Notes: generated from the sequence alone by a model not told the origin. A DNA stretch of 64,000 nucleotides from Hyphococcus sp. (GCA_021776335.1 JAJFGB010000008.1:51973-115972), one strand, 5' to 3'. Counted from the first letter of the stretch, positions 1-9,057 are shown. Translations and numbers: made by a program.

Positions 1-11
1 CGCCTCAAAAA

Positions 12-1427
12 TTAATCACCGGAAGGTTTTTTAAAGCTCAAACGGCCTCGTTTCGATCCCGGTTTGCGGTCTTCGCCTGCGGTAAATTTTTTCGCAAAAG
101 CGTCCGTTCGCCATTCCTTCGGTGCGGTTGTAAAGCCGGCATCAATAAACTTTATAGATGAATCAGGATGACGCCACGGGAAAATATCAGCGTCATCAAC
201 GGAGTAGCTGGCGTTGTTATCTTCGAACTGATTCGCGCGATGTTCACGTCGCGATGCGCCGGCGCCCTTACCGCCAACCCGGGCGCGGAAAACATCAACC
301 GCATCCTCAATCCGCCTTACAACATCAGCCGGTCTTGGCGCCTCACGCGCCGTAAAGCCGCCACGCAGGGCGTCGAGGGCTTCTTCGCGCGCTTTTGCAG
401 CGGCGCCTGCAGCAATAAATCCGCCAAAAATAGACAGCAGCAATCCGACGGAAACATAAAGCACGCCGCCAATCAGAATGAGGCTTAACGCCTCGGGATA
501 TTGCGCGATCGCCGGTGGGACGATGGGTTCTGTTGGTACGGATTTGGGGACATATTTTGCGTAGATATAGGCGGCCCCAAAGAAACCACCGAAAATCGCG
601 CCGACCGCAAATACCGGCAGGGGCGCGGGATTTTCTCTTCTTCCTGACAGAAAGCCTCTGAACAGGCGCATTGCATGCTCGCCGCCGCCAGTCAGAAATC
701 CGATATGGCGAAAATAGGCGCACGCCTCAAGCGCCGTCAGATGCGCCCGCGACAGGTCTATGACTGCGTCGGCCGGGTTATCGCGCCGGTCCATCGCCGT
801 GCGAAAGCCTGTCAGCGCTTCGTCAAACTCGCGGGAAGTATCTGCGATGGCGATGCCCAGTTGTTCTGCTTCGCCTCTGACTTTTCGGTTGTCGCCATTG
901 CCGAAAAGATTGACGAGGGCGACGATGCCAAATGCGACGCCGAGACCGGTCGCGGCAATTGTGAAGAAGGTCCGTGACAGAACAAAGGCGTCCGCCGCCG
1001 GCATGCCGATAGAAAGCGCCGCTGCGTCGCCGCGCAGGCCATTATAATATAGCCATGCCGCGGCAGCGAGCCAGATCAGACCAATCATCACGCGCAACGC
1101 CTGTACGCTCAAGGTGATCTCCGCATCGGCGCGGTCACCCATGCGCGCGATCAAGGATTTCTTTTGTTCCCGTAATTCATCGGTGCGCCGCACCATGGCG
1201 CGCGCCGATTCTTCCAGCAGCACGCTCAACGCCAGACCGCGCCCGCCGTCATCCGCAGGCCCTTCCATATCCGGAAACAAAACCTTCGTGGGATCGGGCG
1301 GCGCAAAAGAAGGCGCTGGCGTATATGCGGATGCTGGCGCCGGTCGCCCCGAAAGCTTCGCCCATGCGGCGCCAGCACGGGTACGCAAATCGCCAGCAAG
1401 GCTTTTGATCTGATTGATCCGCGTCAT
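12..1427 (-). CDS. Hypothetical multi-pass membrane protein
   Basis: A 471-residue protein that I do not recognise as a named family. It has a Pro/Ala-rich N-terminus, then two likely membrane helices at about residues 108-128 and 148-173. A charged segment of roughly 90 residues follows, then two more helices near 270-290 and 313-342. The C-terminus is Lys/Arg-rich and hydrophilic (residues 360-471), which suggests a cytoplasmic tail. There are no catalytic motifs I can name. It stands alone on the minus strand and its stop lies almost at the window edge. The ATG start gives a sensible cytoplasmic N-terminus. The long uninterrupted frame and plausible topology make it a real gene; its function is unknown. 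Confidence 0.75.
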   Translation of the reverse strand: MTRINQIKSLAGDLRTRAGAAWAKLSGRPAPASAYTPAPSFAPPDPTKVLFPDMEGPADDGGRGLALSVLLEESARAMVRRTDELREQKKSLIARMGDRADAEITLSVQALRVMIGLIWLAAAAWLYYNGLRGDAAALSIGMPAADAFVLSRTFFTIAATGLGVAFGIVALVNLFGNGDNRKVRGEAEQLGIAIADTSREFDEALTGFRTAMDRRDNPADAVIDLSRAHLTALEACAYFRHIGFLTGGGEHAMRLFRGFLSGRRENPAPLPVFAVGAIFGGFFGAAYIYAKYVPKSVPTEPIVPPAIAQYPEALSLILIGGVLYVSVGLLLSIFGGFIAAGAAAKAREEALDALRGGFTAREAPRPADVVRRIEDAVDVFRARVGGKGAGASRREHRANQFEDNNASYSVDDADIFPWRHPDSSIKFIDAGFTTAPKEWRTDAFAKKFTAGEDRKPGSKRGRLSFKKPSGD

Positions 1428-1715
1428 CCCACTTTTCCCCGAAGCCCCAAAACCGCTCGCGACGACGGCAGTCTAGGACAAATAGGCGGTGAGGGTAATC
1501 CTTACCAGGTGGGGAATGGCGCGAGAATCTGAGGAATATGCCGGGCTTTGTCATATATAGGGCCGGCCGCGCTCGGCCTATATCCGTCTCAGGGCCCAAA
1601 GCAGGGTCAGCACAAGCCGCCCCCGTTGACCGATCCGCCGCTCAAATGTGCTGCGCGCGGGAACTGACGAAAGCGCCGCCAGCCTGTAGCGTCAAAAGCA
1701 ACAAGGAGGGCGCTC

Positions 1716-2372
1716 ATGTTCATTGGCCATTACGGACCTGCGGCGGGCGTTGCCGGAAAACGCGTCAAGCTGTGGCATGGCTTTGTCGCGGTGCAATTCC
1801 TCGATATTTTATGGGCGCCTTTTGTGCTTCTCGGGATCGAAAAAGTCCGCATCGTCGAGAACTTCACCGCATCCAATCATTTTGATCTCTATCATATGCC
1901 GTATACGCATAGTCTCGTGATGGCGGTGTTTTGGAGCCTTGTGGCCGGCTTCTTCTATCAGGCGCTTCGAAAATCGGCGGGGCTGACCGGTGCGACGATC
2001 ATTGCGGGTCTGGTATTTTCTCATTGGATTTTCGATTTCATTACCCACAAGCCGGATCTTGAACTTTGGTTCGGCGGCCCAAAGGTTGGCCTTGGCCTTT
2101 GGGACAATCGGACTGTTGCGGTGGGGTCAGAGTTTTTGCTGCTGATTGCCGGGCTGGGGGCTTACCTCATGGGTACGGTCGCCAAAGGCGTATCCGGCCG
2201 GATCGCCCCCGCAGTTCTGTTTATCTTGCTGGCCGCGGCGCAAATCTACGGCAATTTCGGTCCGCCGCCGCCAGACGCCGCCATGGCGGCGCAATCGGCC
2301 ATCATTGCTTACGCTCTATTTGCAGCACTGGCGGGCTGGGTTGATGCGACACGTTCAATAAAGAACACGTGA
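1716..2372 (+). CDS. Multi-pass membrane protein, YdjM/metal-dependent hydrolase-like
   Basis: A 218-residue integral membrane protein with about five hydrophobic helices. It has conserved-looking His and Asp positions at the membrane edge: H-x-M-P-Y-T-H-S near residue 62 and S-H-W-I-F-D-F-I-T-H near residue 106. This resembles the YdjM / LexA-regulated inner-membrane hydrolase group, which is poorly characterised biochemically. The start is well supported: the ATG at 1716 is preceded by a strong AAGGAGG six bases upstream. It is monocistronic, and the 288-base gap upstream holds an imperfect hairpin around 1555-1590 that may be promoter or terminator structure. The substrate is unknown and the family assignment is by motif resemblance only. 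Confidence 0.65.
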   Translation: MFIGHYGPAAGVAGKRVKLWHGFVAVQFLDILWAPFVLLGIEKVRIVENFTASNHFDLYHMPYTHSLVMAVFWSLVAGFFYQALRKSAGLTGATIIAGLVFSHWIFDFITHKPDLELWFGGPKVGLGLWDNRTVAVGSEFLLLIAGLGAYLMGTVAKGVSGRIAPAVLFILLAAAQIYGNFGPPPPDAAMAAQSAIIAYALFAALAGWVDATRSIKNT

Positions 2373-2469
2373 CGCCTTACAGCTGCATCAGCAAAGCTGC
2401 TGCACATTGCCCTTGCAATCGAAATCAAGCATGCCGATTTTTGCCGGCGCAGCAGCAAAGACATCACCC

Positions 2470-3261
2470 ATGCCCAATTCATTTTCTGACCTGATCGGCG
2501 GCGCGCAGTTTACCGAAGAGAGATTGTCGCTTGTCATCACCGAAGACTGGATGCAGGGACGCACGACTTATGGCGGGCTTACGGCCGCGCTGTGCCTTGA
2601 AACCGCTTCTCGCACGTTTCCTGATCTGCCACCGCTGCGCTCTGCGATGGTGTCGTTTATCGGTCCGGCAGGCGGCGCTGTTAAAGGGCAGGCCAAAATC
2701 CTGCGCCAGGGGAAATCCGTTACTTTTGTCGAGGCGGATCTGATTGCAGAAAAGGGACTTGCGACGCGGGCAATATTTGCTTTTGGCGGTGACCGTCAAT
2801 CACGCTTCAACAAAACATTTACACCGTCGCCACCGACAATTCCGAACCCTGAGGATTGTGAAATCTATATTCCGGATGGTTTCGGACCGGTCTTTCTGCA
2901 ACATTTCGATCGGCTCCTCGCAAAGGGCGGCCGCCCGATGTCGGGCTCATCGGAGCATGATCATTTTATATGGGCGCGTCATCGGGACAAAGGCGCGACC
3001 GGCGTCGCGTCTTTTCTGGCGCTTGCCGACATGCCGCCGCCGGCGGTGATGCCAATGTTCAGCGAGCCCGCGCCAATCAGCTCCATGACCTGGCAGGTGA
3101 ATTTTCTCAGCGACAGCCCGGAGACGCGCGAAGGCTGGTACCTCCTCCAGTCACGCGCTGAATACGCAACTGGGGGATATTCAAGTCAGGATATGCTGGT
3201 CTGGAATCGCAGCGGTGATCTTGTGCTCACTGGACGTCAGAGTGTCGCGATCTTTACTTGA
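2470..3261 (+). CDS. Acyl-CoA thioesterase-like protein (double hotdog, TesB-like)
   Basis: A 263-residue protein from the ATG at 2470. The frame stays open upstream to a TTG at 2407 and another ATG at 2431, but the domain begins right after 2470. The N-terminal half (W-M-Q-G-R-T-T-Y-G-G, then F-I-G-P near residue 60) and the C-terminal half look like the two hotdog folds of the thioesterase-like superfamily, which hydrolyse acyl-CoA thioesters in the cytoplasm. The length fits the family. The stop overlaps the 3' end of the convergent DoxX gene by 8 bases, so the two messages share an end. Substrate chain length cannot be read from the sequence. Confidence 0.75.
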   Translation: MPNSFSDLIGGAQFTEERLSLVITEDWMQGRTTYGGLTAALCLETASRTFPDLPPLRSAMVSFIGPAGGAVKGQAKILRQGKSVTFVEADLIAEKGLATRAIFAFGGDRQSRFNKTFTPSPPTIPNPEDCEIYIPDGFGPVFLQHFDRLLAKGGRPMSGSSEHDHFIWARHRDKGATGVASFLALADMPPPAVMPMFSEPAPISSMTWQVNFLSDSPETREGWYLLQSRAEYATGGYSSQDMLVWNRSGDLVLTGRQSVAIFT

Positions 3262-3739
3262 TGAATTTCTTTCCAAGCACCGCGTCGAGGGAAAAGGCGC
3301 CGGGCCCGCGCGCCAGGACCAATAAAAGCGGCGCCGTCCAGAGAAGATGTGTCGACCAGTTACCGTTGGGCCTTAAGAGTTCTTCGGGGAACACATAAAA
3401 CTGGATGAAGGCAGTCATTAGCAAAAGGCCGAGCGCCCCGGCGCGGCTCATCAATCCGAATACCAACATCAGCGGCAGGAAAAATTCGCCAATCGCTGCA
3501 AGATGCGTCATCGTCGGCGCGATGGGCGCCGGAATGCCGTAGATGTTTTCAAAGAGATAATATTTCTTTTCGGCGACAGCGAAAAAATTCCATTTGACGC
3601 CAAGAATTTCACCGCCTTCAAGTTTGCTCTGCCCTGACCGCCAGAAATCAATGGCGCCGGCAAAGCGCGCAAAAAGTGCAATCACGGCGTAGGGAATCGC
3701 TTCGCCCATTCGGGCAAAACTCTGGTAGAGTTGCGTCAT
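3254..3739 (-). CDS. bufD: DoxX family membrane protein of the bufferin operon
   Basis: A 161-residue DoxX-type protein with four likely membrane helices and the typical G-A-I-D-F-W-R-S-G-Q-S-K-L segment near the N-terminus. An upstream in-frame start at 3790 exists. The ATG at 3739 is preferred because it overlaps the stop of the preceding gene in an ATGA arrangement, typical of translational coupling. It is the last gene of a precursor/DUF692/DUF2063/DoxX operon. DoxX proteins accompany bufferin loci in Caulobacter-like bacteria, where a role in membrane redox chemistry of the peptide or of copper has been suggested. The exact reaction is unknown. Family call is strong; function is by context. 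Confidence 0.8.
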   Translation of the reverse strand: MTQLYQSFARMGEAIPYAVIALFARFAGAIDFWRSGQSKLEGGEILGVKWNFFAVAEKKYYLFENIYGIPAPIAPTMTHLAAIGEFFLPLMLVFGLMSRAGALGLLLMTAFIQFYVFPEELLRPNGNWSTHLLWTAPLLLVLARGPGAFSLDAVLGKKFIK

Positions 3740-4527
3740 CGCAATGGCCCCTTGTTTTGTCCGGCGGTAACGCCGGTGATGATGTTCCACTGGAACAATT
3801 GTTCGAAAAAATCTTGTGGGTTGAATTGTGGATCGGCGTTTGAACCGGCCGTTAATGCCTCGGCAATAGCGGCGCCCTGATGGAGAGCGGCGATAGCGGC
3901 ATATGGCCCAGGGGCCAGTGTCTGCACCGTGACTTCCCGAGAGGGGCGGGCGACAAGCACATTTTCATCGCCCGATACGCTGAGTTTTTCTTGCTCAGAA
4001 TTTGACTGGTGATGACGCCAGATCGACGCGACGGGCCATGGCGATGAGAGAAGGCGCAAGGAGGGGTGAAGCGTTGTCGTCAGCGTTTCGAAATCATCGC
4101 CAGCGGCGGCGATCACTTCTGTAGCGGCCATGGGCGCAGCGTCGCTGGCGTGATAAGCCTCAAGCCAGGCGATCTCCAATCGCGCGACATCTGCGAGATA
4201 CGGATAATCGCGCGCCGGTTCGAAATCTTCCAGAAATACCGGTAATGCACCGCCATAATGCGCAATGAGCGGTGAGCTCGGCGGGTGTTCGTGAAAATAT
4301 TCATGGGCAAGATAGCTAAAAAACGCCTCGCCGACCAAATTTTTGACGACGGGAAACTTCTCGCCCAGGGCGCGCGACAGACTGCTGCGGACATTGTTTC
4401 GATAGACGGAAAATCCAGCGTCGGTTTGTTTATCCCCGCCGGTGAAAATTGACGGCGCAGAATTGAGCTCCTTTTGCGACAGGGCTTGCGCAAAAGCGTC
4501 AAAGAAATTCTGATCAGAGGCTGACAT
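3736..4527 (-). CDS. bufC: DUF2063 protein, bufferin maturation partner BufC
   Basis: A 263-residue DUF2063 (HvfC/BufC) protein. The N-terminal region (F-F-D-A-F-A-Q-A-L and Y-R-N-N-V-R-S-S-L, then F-P-V-V-K-N-L-V-G-E-A-F-F) is the DUF2063 domain. The C-terminal half is the partner domain found in stand-alone BufC proteins. In studied systems the DUF2063 protein forms a complex with the DUF692 enzyme and helps it recognise the precursor leader peptide. It overlaps the upstream DUF692 gene by 14 bases and the downstream DoxX gene by 4, so the three are translated as a unit. No metal or nucleotide site is visible, consistent with an adaptor rather than a catalyst. Confidence 0.85.
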   Translation of the reverse strand: MSASDQNFFDAFAQALSQKELNSAPSIFTGGDKQTDAGFSVYRNNVRSSLSRALGEKFPVVKNLVGEAFFSYLAHEYFHEHPPSSPLIAHYGGALPVFLEDFEPARDYPYLADVARLEIAWLEAYHASDAAPMAATEVIAAAGDDFETLTTTLHPSLRLLSSPWPVASIWRHHQSNSEQEKLSVSGDENVLVARPSREVTVQTLAPGPYAAIAALHQGAAIAEALTAGSNADPQFNPQDFFEQLFQWNIITGVTAGQNKGPLR

Positions 4528-5434
4528 GAGCGGCCTCGCTTTTTTGTGCGGCGTCGTTGATCGCCTCGGTCATCCAGCGCGCAGCTTTTGTCGCTTCAGC
4601 ACATAATTCTACGAAGGGCGGTACATTGGTGTCCCATTCAACCAGCGTTGGCCGAGCGCCGGCGTGTGTAACAAAGCGGCGATACAGGGCGCCGACTTCC
4701 TCAATCACCGGCGAGCCGTGATCGTCAATGCGCAACCGGACGCCGCTTGCGTCATCCACGGCGTGACCGGCGAGGTGTATTTCCGCGACATGCGCCGCAT
4801 CGATCTCATCAAGATAGGTATGCGCGTCAAAGCCGAGATTTGAGGCGCTGACGAAGATATTGTTGATATCGAGGAGTAAACCGCATCCTGTTTTGTGCGC
4901 CAGCGCGTTGAGAAAAGCGGGCTCGCTCTGGTCTTCCGGCATAACCAGATATTGCGACGGATTTTCGACTAAGATTTGCCGGCCGAGCGCTTCCTGCGTT
5001 TCATCCACATGATCGCATATGCGCGCAAAGGATTCTGCCGTTAGCGGCGGCGCAATGAGGTCGTTATAAAAGACCCCGTCATGGGCGCACCAGGCGAGGT
5101 GTTCAGACACAAGCACAGGGTCGAAGCGGTCGACGACCATGCGCAGGCGTTTTAAGTGATCTTGATCAAGAGGGGCCGCGCCGCCAAGAGACAGGCATAC
5201 GCCGTGAACGGATAAAGGGAAGTTTTCTCTAATCGCCGAAAGCCATGCATGGGGCGGGCCGCCGGCGCCCATAAAATTTTCCGCATGGACTTCAAAAAAA
5301 GAAACTGGGTGCAAAAAGGCGCCCGCTCGTTCTCTCGCGTCCCTGGGGGAAAGGACGTCGCGATAATGAGCGGGCTTTAGTCCGACCCCGACGCTTTGCG
5401 AAGAAACCGGACATTTATGCTGGCCTGACGTCAA
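4514..5434 (-). CDS. bufB: DUF692 / MNIO enzyme, bufferin-modifying iron oxygenase BufB
   Basis: A 306-residue DUF692 protein, i.e. a multinuclear non-heme iron-dependent oxidative enzyme on a TIM-barrel scaffold. The family metal-ligand motifs appear in order: S-V-H-G-V, V-S-E-H-L-A-W, V-E-N-P-S-Q-Y, L-D-I-N-N-I, E-I-H-L-A-G-H, D-D-H-G-S-P-V and V-E-W-D-T-N. MNIOs of this group convert Cys residues of the precursor into thiooxazole or related heterocycles. The likely start is a TTG at 5434, 14 bases after the precursor gene stop; the nearby ATG is out of frame. The gene sits directly after the four-Cys precursor, its presumed substrate. Length and motifs are full, so it should be active. Confidence 0.9.
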   Translation of the reverse strand: MTSGQHKCPVSSQSVGVGLKPAHYRDVLSPRDARERAGAFLHPVSFFEVHAENFMGAGGPPHAWLSAIRENFPLSVHGVCLSLGGAAPLDQDHLKRLRMVVDRFDPVLVSEHLAWCAHDGVFYNDLIAPPLTAESFARICDHVDETQEALGRQILVENPSQYLVMPEDQSEPAFLNALAHKTGCGLLLDINNIFVSASNLGFDAHTYLDEIDAAHVAEIHLAGHAVDDASGVRLRIDDHGSPVIEEVGALYRRFVTHAGARPTLVEWDTNVPPFVELCAEATKAARWMTEAINDAAQKSEAAHVSL

Positions 5435-5448
5435 GCTGTGATATCTGC

Positions 5449-5745
5449 TCAGGCTTCGGGAAGGTCGCGGTCAAGCTCTTCGAGGCTTCCGGCGCGGCCG
5501 TCCGGCAGGTCAATGCTATCGCAGGTGCCAGCTGGAACCAGCGTCCAGGCATTACCCTGGTAATCAACGGTCGATGTACCCTCGCAAGACGTACCTGGAC
5601 CGGCGGCGCAGTCATTTTCACCGGCAAGCGATACGCCGAAACATTTATCCATTTTTGCAGCGTTGGCAGGAACCGCTGTTGTCAGCGCGGCGGCGGCTGT
5701 AAGTGCGCCGGCGATGGCCGCATTCGTCCAGATCGATTTTGTCAT
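5449..5745 (-). CDS. bufA: Bufferin precursor peptide (DUF2282 family)
   Basis: A 98-residue DUF2282 protein, the RiPP precursor of the operon. Residues 1-30 form a Sec signal peptide (hydrophobic run, cleavage likely after A-N-A). The mature part carries four Cys at 35, 46, 54 and 75 in the contexts D-K-C-F-G-V, E-N-D-C-A-A-G, G-T-S-C-E-G and P-A-G-T-C-D, followed by an acidic tail. This matches the bufferin-1 pattern, where the two central Cys become thiooxazoles and the exported protein binds copper. The signal peptide doubles as the leader read by the maturation enzymes. An AGGAG lies about 11 bases before the ATG. First gene of the operon. The copper role is family knowledge, not shown here. 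Confidence 0.9.
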   Translation of the reverse strand: MTKSIWTNAAIAGALTAAAALTTAVPANAAKMDKCFGVSLAGENDCAAGPGTSCEGTSTVDYQGNAWTLVPAGTCDSIDLPDGRAGSLEELDRDLPEA

Positions 5746-5842
5746 ATAAAGGCACTCCTCGTCATTTGGTTTAGCAGTTTCGTTGCTAGGCTTGATAATG
5801 TATTGAAACTAACGAAGCCGACCGAGGCCGCAATTCAAAGAT

Positions 5843-5865
5843 CATCACGACGAGGTGATGTTACA
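5843..5865 (-). promoter_or_regulatory. Possible promoter/operator upstream of the bufferin operon
   Basis: About 100 bases upstream of the precursor gene there is a perfect inverted repeat, CATCAC-(6 nt)-GTGATG (5843-5860). On the minus strand it is immediately preceded by GTAACA, which resembles the -35 element (GTAACC) reported for copper/ECF sigma SigF promoters in Caulobacter. No regulator gene is adjacent. Recognition is by eye only and tentative. Confidence 0.25.
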
Positions 5866-5876
5866 GCGAATTTACA

Positions 5877-5892
5877 CCGATTGGGGAATCGG
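5877..5892 (-). terminator. Short hairpin after the uup gene
   Basis: Perfect six-base stem CCGATT / AATCGG with a four-base loop, 21 bases beyond the stop of the ABC-F gene on the minus strand. There is no strong T-run, so termination is only possible. It separates uup from the bufferin promoter region. Confidence 0.3.
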
Positions 5893-5913
5893 CGCGGCTA
5901 GCAGATTAGGCCG

Positions 5914-7725
5914 TCAAAGGGTTTCGCGTTTCATTTCGAGATTGAGCCACTCATCTTCGGCATCGGACAAGCGGGTCTCGAATTCGGTAAGTGAATTGGC
6001 AGTCTTGCCGAATTCAACCGCATCACGCTCAAAAAACGAAGGATCAGCAAGCGCCGTCTTTAGCGCCGCAATGTCTTTTTGAAGCTTTTCGATTTCTCCC
6101 GGGAGGTTTTCGAGAGCGTATTTTTCTTTGTAAGAAAGCTTTTGTTTTGCAGGCGCCTTTTTTTGAAAGGGCGGCATCTCTTTTGGCGTGTTCAGTTTCG
6201 TTTTTGTCCGGTTTTTTTCAAGTCCCGGCGCGCTGCCGCGTTGCATGACCATGTCGTCATAACCACCCGCATAGCGCTGCCAGTGGCCGGGTTTTTCAGG
6301 ATCAGTTGTGATCACGCTGGTTACAATGTGATCGAGAAAACTACGGTCATGGCTGACCAGCAACAACGTGCCATCATAAGAAGCAAGAAGATCTTCAAGC
6401 AGGTCCAGGGTTTCCAGATCGAGATCATTGGTCGGTTCGTCCAGGACCAGCAAGTTAGAAGGTTTGGCGAGCGCGGCGGCGAGCGCCAGGCGGCCGCGCT
6501 CACCGCCGGAGAGCGCGCTAACGGGCATGCGCCATTGCTCCGGCGCAAAAAGAAAATCCTGTAGATAACTGGCAACATGACGTTTGGCGCCATTGATGGT
6601 TACCCAGTCGCCACGGCGATCGGCAACCGCGTCGGCCAGGCGCATATCAGGCGTTAAGCTGGCGCGGCGTTGGTCAAGGGAAATAATTTCGAGATTGGTT
6701 CCAAGCGCAATCGACCCTTCATCCGGGGCAAGCTCACCGATCAGCATATTGATGAGCGTTGTTTTGCCTGCGCCATTGGGGCCGACAAATCCGACACGTT
6801 CGCCGCGCGCTATTTTTACTGAGAAATCATCGATGATCTTTTCTGCGCCAAAAGATTTGGATATCTGATCTGCCACGACGACGCGTTTGCCCGATGTTTC
6901 GCCTTCCGAAACCGAAAATTTCACTTTTCCTTGCGGTCGTCGCGCCTCGCGCAGGTTTTTGCGCATAGAACTCAGTTCAGCGACACGTCGCATGTTTCGC
7001 TTGCGGCGCGCGGTCACGCCATAGCGCATCCAATGTTCTTCGGCGACGATTTTTCTTCCGAGTTTGTGCTGGGCGATTTCTTCTTCTTCCAAGAACTTGT
7101 CGCGCCAGGCTTCGTAACCGGCAAAACCTTCATCGAGTGCGTGTGTTTTGCCGCGATCGATCCAAACTGTTTGGGTTGTCACCTTTTCAAGAAAGCGGCG
7201 GTCATGACTGATCACGACAAGTGCTGATCTTGCCGCAATAAGTTTTGATTCAAGCCATGCGATAATTGGTAGATCGAGATGGTTTGTCGGTTCATCGAGC
7301 AGGAGGATATCTGGCGCCGCCACGAGCGTTTGGGCAAGCGCCGCGCGCCGCAATTCGCCGCCAGACAGCTCGGCAGGCCCGGCGCTTTCACGCAGACCGA
7401 GTTCTTCCATCAGTATGAGCGCCGGATGCTGGTCATCTCCAGGCTGCAGCCCCGCTCGGACATAATCGCCGATCGTTTCATAGCCGGTCGCATCTGGTTC
7501 CTGAGCGAGATATTTGACCGTTGCGTCTGGATGAACAAAGCGCACACACTCATCGGGCTCGACCTGGCCGGCGGCGATTTTCAGCAAAGTCGACTTGCCC
7601 GAGCCATTACGGCCGACAAGGGCGATCCTGGCGCCGGGCGCGACAGCGAGATCGGCGCCTTCAAAAAGAGGCGCGCCGCCAAAAGTGAGCGTGACGCCTG
7701 AAAGAGAAAGAAGCAAAGCAGCCAT
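5914..7725 (-). CDS. uup: ABC-F family ATPase, Uup-like
   Basis: A 603-residue soluble ABC-F protein with two nucleotide-binding domains and no membrane segments. Domain 1 has Walker A G-R-N-G-S-G-K-S-T, signature L-S-G-G-E-L-R-R and Walker B L-L-L-D-E-P-T-N-H-L-D. Domain 2 has G-P-N-G-A-G-K-T-T, L-S-G-G-E-R-G-R and V-L-D-E-P-T-N-D-L-D. The linker between them is basic. The C-terminal 80 residues form a Lys/Glu-rich coiled coil typical of Uup. Uup-type proteins act on ribosomes or branched DNA; Uup mutants change transposon excision in E. coli. The ATG start gives the standard N-terminus. Monocistronic. Confidence 0.88.
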   Translation of the reverse strand: MAALLLSLSGVTLTFGGAPLFEGADLAVAPGARIALVGRNGSGKSTLLKIAAGQVEPDECVRFVHPDATVKYLAQEPDATGYETIGDYVRAGLQPGDDQHPALILMEELGLRESAGPAELSGGELRRAALAQTLVAAPDILLLDEPTNHLDLPIIAWLESKLIAARSALVVISHDRRFLEKVTTQTVWIDRGKTHALDEGFAGYEAWRDKFLEEEEIAQHKLGRKIVAEEHWMRYGVTARRKRNMRRVAELSSMRKNLREARRPQGKVKFSVSEGETSGKRVVVADQISKSFGAEKIIDDFSVKIARGERVGFVGPNGAGKTTLINMLIGELAPDEGSIALGTNLEIISLDQRRASLTPDMRLADAVADRRGDWVTINGAKRHVASYLQDFLFAPEQWRMPVSALSGGERGRLALAAALAKPSNLLVLDEPTNDLDLETLDLLEDLLASYDGTLLLVSHDRSFLDHIVTSVITTDPEKPGHWQRYAGGYDDMVMQRGSAPGLEKNRTKTKLNTPKEMPPFQKKAPAKQKLSYKEKYALENLPGEIEKLQKDIAALKTALADPSFFERDAVEFGKTANSLTEFETRLSDAEDEWLNLEMKRETL

Positions 7726-7902
7726 GAGGCCGACTTACCCCCAATAGTGTATTTCCGGCAACAGAGATTATGCGCTGCGATGCTTTCCCAACAGAGCGTT
7801 ACATGTCGGGCGATGAATTTGTGGGCGTTGGCGCACCGCGCTATCTGGGCCTCAAAGCAGCGAACGACAAATGAGGGCAGTTTCGAAACGTCGCGGGCCG
7901 CG

Positions 7903-8844
7903 TCAGGAATGCTCGCCGAGAAAGGCGGCGATATCTTCGTGTGCATGCTTGGCTTCGATGAGCGACCAGTGCATGTGAAAAAGATGAAACATGCCGTCAA
8001 AAATGCGCAGGGAAACCGGTACGCCGCGCCGTCGGGCGTTCTCCGAAAGCCGCGCAGCATCGCCAAGGCAAACTTCGCGCGTACCCGAGTGGATCAGAAA
8101 AGGCGGTAAACCTTCAAAATCACCATAGATCGGTGATATGCGCGGGTCTTTCAGGTCCATACCGGGTGCATAATATCCAAAGAGTTGACGGATCTCTTTT
8201 CCGCCCTGAGATTTTATCAGCGGGTCAATGCCATCGACTGTGATATGAGTATCACTGGCGCCGGCCCCGTCGAGTGCAGGCGAAATAAATACAGCGCCAG
8301 CCGGCAGGTCCAGATTTTCGCGCCGCCAACGCATCAGGTTCGACAGAACGATGGTTGCACCGGCAGAGTCGCCGAACATGAATATGCGTCTGTTTTCATT
8401 TTCGGCCAGCAGGGCGCGATAAACCGCATCAACCTGATCGAGAGCTGTTGGAAAATACGCTTCCGGCAAGAGCGAGTAATCAACGCCAATGGCCTCAATG
8501 CCGCTTAATTCGCATGTGGGCAATATCATCGACGCGTTGACGCGCGGCGAGCCCGCCACAAACCCCCCGCCATGCACGTATAATATGATATCATGGTCGG
8601 GGCGCGTCGATTTCGTTTCGTAATGTACGCATGGGACGCCCGAGATTTCGAGGTCGGAAAGACGATACTCGAAATCGATTTCCTTCAGCGCTTTCAGCCA
8701 GGCTTCATGGGCGAAATGTCGGGCAATGCCCCGGGTGAGTGGATTGCGCCAGGAATCGAGTGTCGGGTAGCTGCGGAGCGCCGACAGGCGTTTTTTTGCA
8801 TTATCGCTGATCGCTTCTCCCGACCGCTTTGCGAGTAATGACAT
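7903..8844 (-). CDS. Alpha/beta hydrolase, hormone-sensitive-lipase (HSL) family esterase
   Basis: An HSL-type alpha/beta hydrolase of about 313 residues from the ATG at 8844; an in-frame start at 8958 would add 38 residues of non-domain sequence. The oxyanion-hole motif H-G-G-G-F, the nucleophile elbow G-D-S-A-G and a C-terminal His in F-D-G-M-F-H are all present, so the enzyme should be catalytically competent toward short or medium acyl esters. There is no signal peptide, implying a cytoplasmic enzyme. A purine-rich AAAGG lies about ten bases before the chosen ATG. It stands alone between uup and the polyamine genes. The natural substrate is unknown. Confidence 0.8.
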   Translation of the reverse strand: MSLLAKRSGEAISDNAKKRLSALRSYPTLDSWRNPLTRGIARHFAHEAWLKALKEIDFEYRLSDLEISGVPCVHYETKSTRPDHDIILYVHGGGFVAGSPRVNASMILPTCELSGIEAIGVDYSLLPEAYFPTALDQVDAVYRALLAENENRRIFMFGDSAGATIVLSNLMRWRRENLDLPAGAVFISPALDGAGASDTHITVDGIDPLIKSQGGKEIRQLFGYYAPGMDLKDPRISPIYGDFEGLPPFLIHSGTREVCLGDAARLSENARRRGVPVSLRIFDGMFHLFHMHWSLIEAKHAHEDIAAFLGEHS

Positions 8845-9057
8845 AAGGCGCCCTTTGAACTGACCATCGGCGTCACGCACTGCGCCAGCTGGAAAATGCA
8901 AGATGAGCGGATGTGAAAAACATCTGGTTAATACGCTATGGTTAATTGATGTAAACAAAGGGGTTCCGGCGCTTTGCCGGTCATCGAATCTGCCCTGGCG
9001 CCGGTACTACAATGTATTACCAAAACTGAAACTTTCCGGGCCGGGCATGAAGCCCGC

